A stretch of 64,000 bases of DNA, taken from NCBI GenBank assembly GCA_037349315.1, contig JBAIAC010000027.1, positions 22,112,501 through 22,176,500 of the forward strand, given 5' to 3'. This stretch comes from Chelydra serpentina (lineage: Eukaryota > Chordata > Testudines > Chelydridae). Every line of letters begins with the position of its first letter. Within the stretch, counting starts at the first letter, position 1. A model generated the notes under the pieces. That model worked only from the letters and a program-made list of their open reading frames with translations, ran no database searches and had not been told where the DNA came from. Shown piece after piece: positions 11,506 through 22,921 of this stretch. The position numbers and the translations under genes are program-made.

Positions 11506-13945
11506 GTTATCCACATAGCAATGGTCTTGCTGAGAAAACATGCCACACCCTAAAAAGCAGGTGGGACAAGCCAAGGCTGATGGCAGATATCCCTACCACA
11601 GCCTACTTATGTGTGGAACACAACTACCGACAACCCTGTGATACTTGCTCAGCTGCTGTTGAGCCAATGGCTTCATTCAATAGTGTCCTCTACAGAGAAA
11701 CAGCTGGAACCTAAGCGGGGCGAGTCCTGCTCATAGGCAAACAACCCCAAACGCATTCCTGTTAGAAACAGGCCATGCTGAACACTGGGGTTTAATCCAG
11801 GTGAGACGGGACAATGGCCACTGGAATCCTGCTGTCAGAATGAAGCAAAGATCACTCTAGGTGGGCCTCCTGGATGGATGGGACTCTGGCCAGCTGTTAT
11901 TATTTGCTCCAGACAGAAAAAATCACGGGGTTGTGAACCTGCCAATGATCTCTGTGGTCCTGCCAGAACCTGGGAGGCAGGCTGCTAATACAGGCGTGCC
12001 CACAAGAGTGGCACGTCCAAACCCTTTTCCTTCAGCCGCAACCACAACCTGTCAGCCATCCAAGCAGCAAGCAGCGAGGAAAGCTCTGACCTGCGTGGGC
12101 CCCGAGGGTGTAGGTGGATAACTGCCCATCTCGGTTTGTGCTGTGCGGGGTGTGTTTCTTCAGTGACAAGATGGAAAACAATCAGTGCGACTGACGATCG
12201 CCAGTGCTGAGCTTGCCACGGTGAATTGGAAGGATCCTCTCTTACTGGGGAGGAGATGTTCCAGAACGTGTCACTCTCGCTTGCATCCACAGAACCTCTC
12301 CCTGCTCCAGAAAGTGATTCCCTTCGCATTAGTCACTGAGTCAGGAGGAGTAACAACTGTGTCGCCTTAGCGCTCCTCAAGACAAAACATTGCTGGAGAG
12401 ACTGCCCTGGGCTTGAGCTGCCGGGGGGTACAGAGAGGCTGGCAAGGGGGGAGCAGGGCTTGCAGAGCATGGCCCTTGGCTCAAGAAGCGTGTGCAGTGC
12501 AGACAGTACCACAGAGAGGCCGAGCTGTGCCCGGGTGGGAGGAGAAACGGTCCAGCATCTGCAGGGTTCTGCCTGGCACTGGCTAAGAGAGTCTCTGAGT
12601 TACGCCTGTGGGGACCTTACTGCTCCTGGTTCTCTGCAGCCCAGATGGCTCTTTTTCTCTTGCAGGGGCTTGGTGAGATCAGGTGGGGGCTGGGCTGTCT
12701 GTGCTGTGTGTTCTGGGGATCACGAGGGCGTTCAATTCGGGGGGGGGGGCATGATCTCAGTGCCCTGCGGCGTTTGCAGCACATCTGGTCAGCCCCTGTG
12801 TAAGCGCTCCAAGGGGAGGGACCCGTGGGAGGGCTCTCCGCAGGAAACAAGGGCAGTTTGTTTTCCTGCAGACCCCACGCTGCTGCTGCCTTGATGTGAT
12901 GTGTCTGCCTGCTGTCCACCACCACCGTTGAGCAGGCTCGAGGTAGACGGAGGGATTTCACACATCCAGCAGCGGGGAGAGACAGCCGAGGAGGCTAAAG
13001 CAGTATCATGTGCAACCGAGAGAGAGCAACATCGTGGGGGGACAGGTCGGGTGGCTGTCTGGGCAGCACAACCAGCGACAGGCCGACCACGCACGGGGAG
13101 CATGCAGGAGTCATACACTGGGGATGATTTTTTAGAATCTGGTCAATTACACACAGCAGCCCTTTGCCAAGAAGGGTCCCTGCGGCCTCTCGCAATACTT
13201 TGCTGTGTAGGGCAGAGGAGACGCCTCCACTAGGGGAGGACAAGGGACTGGCTGACCAAACGCCAGCCGGCAGTCCCCGGAGAAAGGACACTCACTGCTG
13301 TTGCAACAGGCGGGCTAAGGGTGAGATGCACATTCCGTCGGAAACCCCTATTTTCAGCTGTTTATACAGTTCTCAAAAACCATCCTTTTGGACTGAATTT
13401 GCTCATGCTTGATCTCGGCCCAAAAATGAAGAATTATTTTGGGATGGTTTAAACAAAAGCTGTTCAGCTGTTCCTGAGGAATGTCAGCATCAAAAATAAA
13501 TGTGTTTTCCTCTTTTCAGACATTTTCAGTCCTTATTTGTGCTCAGATAACTCAAAACTAGCTTCACATTTTGGAAATTTCAGACTTGGCAAGTGCCTGG
13601 CTCTCAATGAGGGATCATGGCTTTAATCAGCTGGACAATATTTCCTTAAGGAATAATGGAGTGGGAAGGGATCACACATTGCACCGTGCAGTATTTTGTT
13701 TTCTTTGAAGGCAAATTCCCGTGAAGAGTTATAATGAATCTGGGGCCAGGCATTGCTGCAGTAGGAGTTGAGGGCTCCCAGCAGGAGGTGATCAGAACCT
13801 TGCATAAGCTGGGCCAATGGAGGATTAAATAAATAGTTAATAAACAAGGATATGCACAAAACAACCCCTAGGTTAAAGCAAAGTTAAAAATATAAACACA
13901 GGCTATTCCCAAAGGTAAGGTTTCCATGGTCACTGGTATATTAAG
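11506..13945. other. No recognised gene
   Basis: Short overlapping ORFs only, none in a family I recognise. A G-run lies at about 12738-12747. AT-richer, non-repetitive sequence at about 13350-13620 has no identifiable repeat signature. Confidence 0.45.
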
Positions 13946-14160
13946 AAGCGACAAAGGGTCCTGTGGCACCTTATAGACTAACAGAGGTATTGAAGCATAA
14001 GCTTTTGTTGGTGAATACCCACTTCTTCGGATGCAAGCAGTGGAAGTGGGTATTGACCCACGAAAGCTTATGCTTCAATACCTCTGTTAGTCTATAAGGT
14101 GCCACAGGACCCTTTGTCACTTCTACAGATCCAGACTAACATGGCTACCCCTCTGATACT
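13946..14160. mobile_element. Foldback insertion with 12-bp target-site duplication
   Basis: Arms 13948-14025 and 14043-14120 are near-perfect reverse complements separated by a 17-bp loop. A 3' extension ends GGCTACCCCTCTGATACT. The insertion is flanked by perfect direct repeats TGGTATATTAAG at 13934-13945 and 14161-14172. The 3' part resembles a dispersed reptile repeat (motif TCTATAAGGTGCCACAGGAC). The long TSD points to target-primed retrotransposition rather than cut-and-paste transposition. Confidence 0.85.
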
Positions 14161-14428
14161 TGGTATATTAAGGTAACATTTCACTGTCTAACTAGCTACT
14201 GAAAATGTTCTATACGTGCAATGGGAATGACCTTCTGTTATTATGAGAACTTTAAACTTCACACATTGTTTTCTGTTTCCTTGCTGTGGTGTTAATGGTG
14301 GTGGGTTTGTTGTTAATTTCCTTGGTTTTCATTTATTTTATTATATTTTTAACAAAGGGGTTAGGGCTGAGAACAGCAAAAAAGTGTGGATAGCTCATTT
14401 CATCTAAGGCTCTCGACATACTTTAAAA

Positions 14429-14563
14429 CAGGGGTCTGAAACACACGGCCCGTGCGGCCCCGGGGTTATTTTCTGCGGACCGCCAGCTCTCCGTGGCCCT
14501 CCCCCCAGTTTTTACCTAAAGCGGCTCTGGCCTGGCGCACACCGGGGGCAGGGCAGGGTCCTG
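14429..14563 (+). mobile_element. Truncated hAT-like MITE end
   Basis: It starts CAGGGGTCTGAAACACACGG and runs through GGTTATTTTCTGCGG and GCGGCTCTGGCCTGGCGCAC. This matches the left end of the complete element at 21356-22305. The right end is missing. Confidence 0.75.
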
Positions 14564-14928
14564 AAATACATGTAGAGATCATTTCATGCTGTCACTTCTG
14601 GACCGGGACACAGCAGCTGAAAGAGCGCACCAAACCATGAGGAGTGTTGTGTCTCTGGGATAGCAGAACGGGTAGATCTGAGTCACAATGTCTGGATTCA
14701 GACCCAGATAGGAACCTCTCCATGGCTTTCGGGTGTTCAAATCAGGGATCTCACCCTGTCTCAATATGGAAATAAGTTGCCAACCAGATGCCAAGTTCAA
14801 AACAGGATTTTCCTGAACTTTGCCAGGATTTACAGTGAGGTGGATGGGGATTTTTATTCTAGCCTATGTGACCTTCACTCCCCAAGTGTCTGTGTGCAGC
14901 CACAGCCCTGGTGCAGAACCTCTGATCC

Positions 14929-15514
14929 CAGCAGCCTGTCAGCAAACACCAGCCATACCCTGGCTCCCACCAGCCTGGGTTACTATCTGCAGGTGACCCC
15001 AACACACTCCCAGGCCTGAGTTTTTCCCCAAAAACATTGTTCAGCGTGTTCCTGGACAGCCAAGATATAGTAGGTCTGTTATCCCTCTAAGGACACAATC
15101 CACAGCAGCTTACCACCTGAACTGGAGTTACCCAAACACCTTAACTTAAACACACTGGATTTGATTGAACAATAAAACAAGTTTACTAACCAAAGCAGAT
15201 AGGATGTTAAGTGACTCCAAGTAGAGGCATTACAGTTAGAAATGGTTACAAAAAAATAAAGATAGAATTCTTCCTGATGCTCCAACTTAACAAACTAGTC
15301 TTGATTTAAGGCAAAGATCTTACCCACGTGCTCCTACCAGCATTACTGCCCAACCTCTTTGGTCAGGACCCTGCCCGCAAAGTCCAATGGCTGTTTCTTT
15401 TGTCTGCTTAGGTGCAAAGAGAGAGAAAGAGACAGAGAGCGAGGGGCCACACTGCAGAGAGTAACCAGGCTGGTGGGAACCAGAGTGTGGCTGGCATTTG
15501 CTGAGAGGCTGCTG
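14929..15514. repeat. Inverted repeat pair, probably LTR-derived
   Basis: Arm 14929-14993 is the diverged reverse complement (about 80% by eye) of 15452-15514. Both translate to an SSLSAN-SHTL-PTSL string on opposite strands. The sequence between (AATAAAACAAGTTTACTAAC near 15170) resembles antisense polyadenylation regions of turtle LTRs, but no terminal boundaries were found. Confidence 0.55.
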
Positions 15515-16002
15515 AGGGCTGCCGCAGCCATGGGCCGCATGGCTGGGAAACGGGTGAGGAGGTGGGGTTAGGCCTGTGGCTTTATGGCATTTACTGTTAT
15601 CTTTGGGACACCACACACAACTCCCTGCCCCCAGGAGCTTGCAGGCCTGCAGACAGGCTAACCAGATGGGAAGGAGGCAGAGGGCTGTGGGGGCAGATGC
15701 TGGAAGGTTTCAGCTCAGTAGCCAGGGTTAGCAGCAGCATCGCTGACTCTTGCCACTTGAGTCCAGGGACCTGAGCCCTGCTGGAGCCCAAGAGGAGATG
15801 CTTCAGCACCCAGGGGAAAACCTCTCTGATTGGCTGCCTTCCACCCTGTCATACCTCCAGCCACTCAGGGCTGCTCCAGGAGGCAGGCAGAGTTTCCCCC
15901 CTCCCCGCAGGAGCCAGAAAAGTTTTTGGGGACGGGAGGGTGTAGTGTAGTCTGGTGAAGTCTCTTTAAAATGAGATCTTTCATTCTCGTTTGCAGTGGT
16001 GT
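15515..16002. other. No recognised gene
   Basis: Anonymous GC-rich sequence with short overlapping ORFs and no recognised domain or repeat. Confidence 0.4.
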
Positions 16003-16135
16003 AGCTGTGCTGGGCCTAGGACATTAGAGAGACAAGGTGGGTGAGGAAATGCCTTTTATTGGATCCGCTTGTACTGGGGGAAGGGACAAGCTTTCGAGCT
16101 GCACAGAGCTCTTCTTCAGGTCTCTGCGTAGCTTC
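16003..16135 (+). repeat. Dispersed repeat related to 25289-25470
   Basis: It shares with the later copy the string ATTAGAGAGAC followed by a TTTTATTGGA motif, and then AAGCTTTCGAGCTGCACAG with GCTCTTCTTCAGG. No coding capacity. I recognise the pattern as a common reptile repeat but cannot name the family. Confidence 0.6.
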
Positions 16136-16240
16136 AAAGTTTGTTTTTTTCACCAACAGAAATTGCTCCAATAACAGATATTTCCTTACAAATTAGTGAT
16201 GTGTAATCACAGAGGCTCTCCCATCGTGAGGGGTCACTCA

Positions 16241-16832
16241 CATGATCATAGAATCATAGGACTGGAAGGGACCCCAGGAGATCATCTAGTCCAGTCCCCT
16301 GCACTCAAGGCAGGACTAAGTATTACCTAGACCATCCCTGACAGGTGTTTGTCCAACCTGCTCTTAAAAATCCCCAGTGATGAAGATTCCACAACCTCCC
16401 TAGGCAATTTATTCCAGTGCTTAACCACTCTGACAGTTAGGAAGTTTTTCCTAATGTCCAACCTAAAGTGTCCTTCATGCAATATAAGCCCATTGCTTCT
16501 TGTCCTATCCTCAGAGGTTAACGAGAACAAATTTTCTCCTGCTTCCTTAAGAATCTTTTATGTACTTGAAAACTGTTATCATGTCTCCCCATCAGTCTTC
16601 TCTTCTCCAGACTAAACAAACCCAATTTTTCAATCTTCCCTCGTAGGTCATGTTTTCTAGATCTTTCATCATTTGTGTTGCTCTTCTCTGGACTTTCTTC
16701 AAATTCTCCACATCTTTCCTGAAATGTGGTGCCCATAACTGGACACATTACTCCAGCTGAGGCCGTATCAGTGCGGAGTAGAGCAGAAGAATTACTTCTC
16801 ATGTCTTGCTTACAGCACTCCTGCTAATACAG
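16241..16832 (-). mobile_element. CR1 LINE 3' end
   Basis: Minus-strand CR1. The 3' tail CTATGATTCTATGAT complement is at 16244, then the C-terminal ORF2 string (DDRTRSN equivalent [30 protein letters not shown]), then, past a frameshift near 16520, LFSLEKRRLMG and upstream residues. The wording differs from the GMI-ending copies, so it belongs to another CR1 subfamily. Confidence 0.92.
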
Positions 16833-17202
16833 GCTGATGCATGCACACTTAGGGTCGGTATGCTCACAGTCTGTAGGAGCTGTCTCTCCTGTAACTAAGG
16901 AAGAGAGTTGGGGTTTAAACCTTGGTGTCTGTCTGGGTTTCGTACGGACAGAGGCTGCAGCGTGTTCACAAGGGAGACACTCCTGGCTTCAATGGTGAGC
17001 AATGGGTCAGTCCACTCCCTGATCCCCACACCCACATCCCTACAGCACCCACTTGGGAAAGGGGAGGTGGTAAAGAGCCAGTGGAGCTGGAGAAAAAGCA
17101 GAGTCAGAGACTGAGGGGCGCAGAATTATTTAATTGGAATTTTGGCGGTTGTGGGGTTGCCCCATTAAGCAGCATCTTACCCATGTCTGTGCAGGGTGGG
17201 CT
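16833..17202. other. No recognised gene
   Basis: Anonymous sequence between a CR1 copy and an AT-rich palindromic tract. No supportable feature. Confidence 0.4.
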
Positions 17203-17310
17203 GACTGAAATCAAAGAATTTAAATGACTGATTTTAATCATGATTTAAATCAACAAGGGGGAAACCCTGATTTAAATCATTGATTTTATTCTTCTTTTGC
17301 ATTTGTACCT
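17203..17310. repeat. ATTTAAATC palindromic tract
   Basis: Several copies of GATTTAAATC-like palindromes (17221-17285) with a short GGGGGAAACCC spacer. Similar tracts occur in dispersed reptile repeats. The family is not identified. Confidence 0.45.
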
Positions 17311-17527
17311 TTCAGTTATTTTCCTAAGGAAAGGTTGATTCTTATTGGTTGGTAACTATTACAGCATGTTGATTTGCAACTAAATAGGATCTTTATGCTA
17401 AATTTGGTGCTTCTTTTTGTTAGCCAGGAAGATACACTTCAGCTTCAGCTCTAAGTCCCAGCAAGTCTAATGCTGGCCCTGGTGACCCATGGGGTCGTGA
17501 TCCACTTTGGGGTTCTGACCCACAGTT

Positions 17528-17827
17528 AGCCCTGGGCTACACTAGAGGGGGGGGGGTCGATCTACGATACGCAGCTTCAGCTACGTGAATAGCGTAGCTG
17601 AAGTCGGCATATCGTAGATCGACTTACCTGGCCGTGAGGACGGCGGCGAGTCGATCGCTGCCGCTCCCCCGTCGACTCCGCTTCCGCCTTTCACCGAGGT
17701 GGATTTCCGGAGTCGAAGGGGAGCGCGTTCGGGGATCGATTAATCGCATCTAAATGAGACGTAATAAATCGATCCCTGATAGATCAATTGTTACCTGCCG
17801 ATCCGGCGGGTAGTGAAGACAAGCCCT
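17528..17827. mobile_element. hAT-like MITE with internal hairpin
   Basis: Termini GCCCTGGGCTACACTA and (complement) GGGCTTGTCTTCACTA form imperfect inverted repeats. Inside, 17556-17623 folds into a long hairpin starting GTCGATCTACGATA and ending TATCGTAGATCGAC. No transposase is encoded, so it would depend on an element elsewhere. Confidence 0.75.
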
Positions 17828-17843
17828 TATGAGAACCACTAAT

Positions 17844-17925
17844 CTATATACGGTCCTGCTTTGAGCAGGGGGTTGGACTAGATGACCTCCTGAGGTCCCT
17901 TCCAACCCTGAGATTCTATGATTTA
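17844..17925 (+). mobile_element. CR1/SINE 3' tail only
   Basis: Contains GGTCCTGCTTTGAGCAGGGG, GGTTGGACTAGATGACCTCC and ATTCTATGATT. About 80 bp of CR1-type 3' UTR without ORF2. It may come from CR1 or from the CR1-tailed SINE. Confidence 0.85.
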
Positions 17926-18719
17926 TTTAAGCAATTATGTACCTTAACTTACATTTAATCTGATTCTTAATGTATACATTTTTATGTTAGAAAATGGTGA
18001 ATGATGCATTTCTTCTTTACTAAATGATGGTTAATTTTTAAAATTATGATTAGTGACCAGTTCTGTATGGTCAATAATTAAAATTCAATAATAAATTCAT
18101 AAAAAGAGCATTTACATTGTTTTTGTCAGTTCAATAAAACTATTTTAAATGTGCTGGATAAATAAGAAAAAAGTTTATCAGAACATGTTTTGCATTTAAA
18201 ACTAGCTGATTTATAAAACAGAGGAAGTATTCGCTGTAGTTAGTGAATTATGATTGTTTCTGGTCACCAGGACTGTCAAGATTTTAGAAGTAGTAGTTCT
18301 CATCCTGTCACACCTAGTTTTTAGTCATAGATTGGAAGAGGGAAACAACCTTTCCTGCTTTTTCAGCTTCCAATCGATTTCATAACTTGAATTAACTAGT
18401 CATTGAACTGAACTTGTTGAACAAACTGAAATGAAGAAATATACTTTCTGCCTCTGCAGAAGAGGCTGCTGCTGTCAAAAGCCGATTTAGCCATTGACTT
18501 CCACGAGTTCAGTGGTTTGATGTTCTTTAAAACTTGGCAACCCACATGGACTGCTTGATATTGTCTTTAAATTATTGTAATAAATTATAGTAAGTTTAGG
18601 TCTAAGAGAGGGGCAAAGTGGTTACCTATGGTATTCTGAAGGGTCACCATAGTGTCTGTACTTTTCAAAGCTTTGACACTACAGACTTTCTTATCTTTTT
18701 TTTTTCAAATGTTGAAGTA
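17926..18719. other. AT-rich, no recognised gene
   Basis: AT-rich sequence with no long ORF. It may be the interior of an old DNA transposon continuing from 17203, but no termini are visible. Confidence 0.35.
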
Positions 18720-19390
18720 TTACATCTGAACTGACTGTAGGGATCACTGCCCGATGGTCTGAGTCTGTGTGTAGGCTTCTGTAGACCATACAGTCTAGTA
18801 CACTTGTTTTCCAGCCTTATCTTCCTAAGATGAAGTTGATCATGTTTTCTATAGTACCATCATTAGAAATCATGTTTCTTTATGGACTCGCCTCTGCTGA
18901 AATTCTGGGTTTGTTATAAACATGCTGTTTATAGCGCAAAACTGAGGCCTTGCTCATTGTTTAATCGTATTCCTTCTTTTCCTCTGATGTTCTCCCAGTC
19001 TGTTAATCACTTTCAGTATTGACATTAAAGTCCCCCATTATGAGCAAAAAAATCTCTAGATGGGGTTTGGGAAATCTCTGCTTGAAGTTCATTGCAAAAC
19101 TGGTTAATGGCACTGTCTTCTGCATCTGTTGTGGGTGTGTAGACTTGCATTATAATCACAGGGCCATGTTTCCCTTGTAGTTTAAGGCTCATTCTGTGTG
19201 ATGAGATGTACCTATAGCTTTTCAAAGAACTGCGAGCTTTTTTCTGATAATGTGAAGGCAACTCCTTCTCTGTGGACATGGTCTGCCCTTCCAGAATAGA
19301 TGATTTTGCAGAACTTTATGGAAAGTTCACCACTTTCAGTCCAGTGTGTTTCACAAATACCAAGAATATCTATGGAAAAGAAAAAGAGCT
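18720..19390 (-). mobile_element. LINE endonuclease region (inverted 5' part)
   Basis: On the minus strand this is an APE-type endonuclease domain of a non-LTR retrotransposon. It has DILGICETHW near 19370, RADHVHREGVAF near 19270, IIMQVYTPTTDAED near 19140, and a GDFNVN-like motif at about 19030 disrupted by a frame change. It lies immediately before the reverse-transcriptase region of the same kind of element, but on the opposite strand. Several stops make it inactive. Confidence 0.8.
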
Positions 19391-19439
19391 ACAGTTCTAG
19401 TTTTGAGTTCGTCAGATAGCATTCTAATTTAGGTCCTCT

Positions 19440-20990
19440 CATAGACCTAGAGAACACAATAGAATAACTCTGGGCAGGGGCGAAAGACATCATTCATGCC
19501 AAGAGCAAGTAGGTTTTAGGGATGAGGTCATACCAAAAAAGAATGAAAACCTATCAAGAAGAAAAAAGGAAGTGTTTCAAGAACACCTGAAAGTTGAAGA
19601 TTTCCTCGAGAGAAATACAAAGCTAGACAGCTCAACCAGAAACAAAAAAGAATGTTTAACAAGGCTACAAAAGACTGGCTTTAGAGAGAAGGCAAACAGC
19701 ATAAACAAAACTTTCAAAAAAGTAATGCGAGAGGGGCTTTTTCAGAAAGATTACTATCAAAGAACTTAGCACCTGTAACACGTCAGCTACGTGATGCTCA
19801 GAGGATAAAGATCAAAATATTAAAAGATAGATTAATGTAATCAGTTACTGAATGGGACTAGTCAAGTTGACCCACCTGTCCTTGAGACTACCGATTGTGA
19901 AGCAACAATGAAGAAGAACACATATTGGAAGAAGAAATTGAAGCCACTATTAGGTCTCTGAAAAACAAGAAGGCACCTGTTCCAGATGGTATGCTGCTCG
20001 AAGTGTTAAAACATGGCAGAAGAGGCAGGGTCATGCTCCTTTGCAAACTATTTAGCCTCATCTGGATGGAAGGTGAAGTCCCTGAAGAGTGGCAGCGCTC
20101 CGTCACTGTTCCTCTCTCTGAGAAACTGGACCCAACAGATTGCAACAAGTAGAGAGGAATGTCTTAAATCATTTCGAGCAAGGCATTCTGTAGAGCGATT
20201 CTCAACCGCATGAAAAAAAAGGGGCAGAGGAAATCCTTTCGGAGTCACCAGCTGGCTTTATGATGTTCCACTGTAGATCAGATCTCTGCTTTTCGTCTTG
20301 GAGAGACACGTAGAGTTCAACAAGCCCCTGTTTGCACATCCATTGACTTTAGGAAAGCATTTGACTGCATGAACAGAGAAAGTTCTGCTGGAAAGTACTC
20401 AAGCGGTATGGTTTTAGCAGCAAGTTGTTTCAAATACTGCAGAGTCTGTATAGCAGAGCTTGGCATGCAGTATGAATCAGTGGTGAGTGGAGTGACTTGA
20501 AGTCAAAAGTGGAGTCAAACAGGAATGCAGTCTCAGTCCATTACTTTTTGCTCTATACTTAGAAAACATCTTGTCCAACTCCCTTAGTAACTCTGGTGAA
20601 GGCTGCAGGATACCAGGGAAAATTCTCAGTCACCTTGACTTTGCAGATGATATCGTAATGATAATGCTACAGAGTTATACAACCAAGAATCAGCAACTAA
20701 CCTGCAGACAACAGCCAGAGAATGGGGATAAAAATGGAATAAATAAAAGACCAAATTAATGGTAACATCAAAAATCAAGGAACAGGCTAACCTAGTCATT
20801 AACGGTATAGCTAGCTCCTGCTATTTGGGTTCCATCATAACATGTTACAACCCCTACGCAAATGACATAGACAAGCAGATCGCTACTGCCAGTAGAACGT
20901 TTGTGTGCCTGAATAAACATGTTTGGGACCTTAAATCAGTGTCCATGACAGCTCAAACCTGATTACATACCGCACACCCTGGACCTACAT
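19440..20990 (+). mobile_element. LINE reverse-transcriptase region
   Basis: The plus strand carries RT landmarks in order. These are EEEIEATIRSLKNKKAP and LLCKLFSLIWMEGEVPEEW (19925-20110), an IDFRKAFD-like finger/palm motif near 20340, VLKRYGF near 20395, and HLDFADDIVMI (FADD catalytic box) near 20630-20665. A YLGSII segment and the DIDKQIATASRTF thumb-like region follow near 20820-20910. The family resembles RTE/CFDP2-like LINEs rather than CR1. Frameshifts and stops separate the blocks. Confidence 0.82.
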
Positions 20991-21347
20991 TACTTTGTGG
21001 TTGTGAAGCATCTCACGGATCCAGGGGGTCTATGCTATGCTCCAGCTCGTAAACAGTCCCTTGGAGGTACCCTTCAATATGTCCGACCCCAAGGGGTTCC
21101 ACTCCTCCGTAAGGTTAGGCCACGCAGCCTCATCACCTCCTAGGTTGATTCTCTAGACCCCAGCCCTCCTGTTTCACACCATGAGCTCTGTTCAGTGACT
21201 TCAGCTGAGATAGATGCCTGGTGAGAGACTTTTTGTCTTCTTCAGGGAGCCGTGCACCGCCACAAGTATGTGCAGTGACACCAGGCAGCCTTTTAAAACC
21301 AGAGCCGGGTTTATGAGTCAGTTGGAACGCAGCGTTGGAAGTCCTTA
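20991..21347 (-). mobile_element. Probable LTR-derived sequence, split by a hAT insertion
   Basis: The composition and strings such as AGCCGGGTTTATGAGTCAG (an antisense polyadenylation-like tract) resemble turtle endogenous LTRs. It continues beyond the hAT element at 22314. No terminal repeat or coding region was found, so this is an inference. Confidence 0.35.
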
Positions 21348-21355
21348 GTGTAACC

Positions 21356-22305
21356 CAGGAGTCCCAAACACGCGGCCCGCAGGGTTATTTTCTGCGGCAC
21401 CGCCAGCTCCCCGCGGCCCCTCCGCGTTTACCTACAGCGGCTCAGGCCCAGCACGTACCAGAGGCAGGGCAGGCTCCCTGCCTGCCTGCCCGACCTGCCC
21501 TCGCTCCGCTCTGGGAAGAGGCAGGAACTTGGGGGGGGGAAGGGGAGCACAGGCCTCCGTGTGTTGCCTTCGCATCAAGGCACCGCCCCCCACAGTTCCC
21601 ATTGGCCGGGAACGGGGAACCGCGGCCAATGGGAGCTTCGGGGGAGGTACCTGGAGGAGCGGCCAGGGCAACCCACAGACCCCTGTGCCCCCCTCACCAC
21701 CAGGTTCCCGGAGTGGTGCGGGGGCAGGGATCCTGCCCTGCCTCCGGTGCACGCTGGGCCGGAGCCCGCCCCGAACCCCTCCTGCAGCTAACCCCCCTGC
21801 TGCACCCCAAACCCCACATCCCGAACCCCTCACCCAAACCCCACACCCCTCCTGCACCCCAACCCCCTGCTCTGAGCCACCTGCTGCACCCTGCACCCGA
21901 CTCCCTGCCCTGAGTCCCCTGCCGTACCCCGCACCCCTCTGCACCCCAACCCCCTGTCCTGAGCCCCCTGCCGCACCCTGCACCCTGACGCACTGCCACA
22001 CCCCTCACTCCTCCTGAACCCCACACCCCATCTCCCTGCCGTGAGCCCCCTGCCACACCCTGCACACCTCCTGCACCCCCTGGGGGCAGGGAGGGGTCAG
22101 AGTTGGGGTGGGGATTTCGGGGAAGGGGTTGGAATGGGGGCAGGGAAGGGGTGGGAAGAGGCGTGGCAGGGGCGTGGCCTCATGGAAGGGGTGGAGTGGG
22201 GGCGGGGCAGAGGCGACGGTCGGGGGGGGTGTCAGCGATGCGGCCCTCGGGCCACTGTAGTAGTCCTCATGTGGCCCTCGTGGTCATTTGAGTTTGAGAC
22301 CCCTG
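21356..22305. mobile_element. Complete 950-bp non-autonomous hAT element
   Basis: Starts CAGGAGTCCCAAAC and ends GTTTGAGACCCCTG (complement CAGGGGTCTCAAAC), giving terminal inverted repeats of about 14 bp. Perfect 8-bp direct repeats GTGTAACC flank it at 21348-21355 and 22306-22313, the hallmark of hAT transposition. The interior is C-rich (21770-22085) and then G-rich (22085-22230). It holds long ORFs without hAT transposase motifs, so it is non-autonomous. Confidence 0.92.
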
Positions 22306-22313
22306 GTGTAACC

Positions 22314-22921
22314 CTTCTGCCAGGTGGAGCCGGCAGCAGTCAGGGACGGGTTCAATATCTAGGGGTTCCTTTTCAACAATACAGCACAGAACCAGCTCGA
22401 GCCCCCACCCAGTAACCTCGGAAAATTACACACCATCCCTAAGCGCCTCTGAGAGGCCACTCGCAAGCACAGAGTGTAGAAAAGATTTAATGAAAGGAGG
22501 GAAGTCACCCAACATTAATTAGGGAAAATGCCACATGCAGAAGTAATAATCATAAAGCTGTGAGCAGGACACCCACCCCAGAGTGTGTGGGGCAGAGCCT
22601 TCCACCCCATGTTCTTGAGTTCTACAACTCAGTTCCTTTACTGTGTCCCCCTCTGCTCCCTCACCACACCCTATACACAGGGGTTGTCCTTGGTCAGTGC
22701 GGACCCAGGGTTCAGAGGTGCATCTGTGTGAGTTCCCCTCCCACCCAGGGAAGAAGGCACCTGGCTTGCTCCACCATCTGAGCACTCACCAGCCACAGCG
22801 ACTCTCTCTTGGCCGCCTCATCAGCCACTGTGCCTCACCGCCCCACTGCTCCCCAGCCACCCGTCAGTCACCTTCTGCTGCCACCTGCCTCTCTGCTGTG
22901 ACCTCGGTAGGTCAGTCTCTT
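22314..22921 (-). mobile_element. Probable continuation of the LTR-derived sequence
   Basis: Resumes after the hAT TSD and runs to the next MITE. It contains an AAAGATTTAATGAAAGG tract and CT-rich sequence. Only an LTR-like appearance supports it. Confidence 0.3.
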
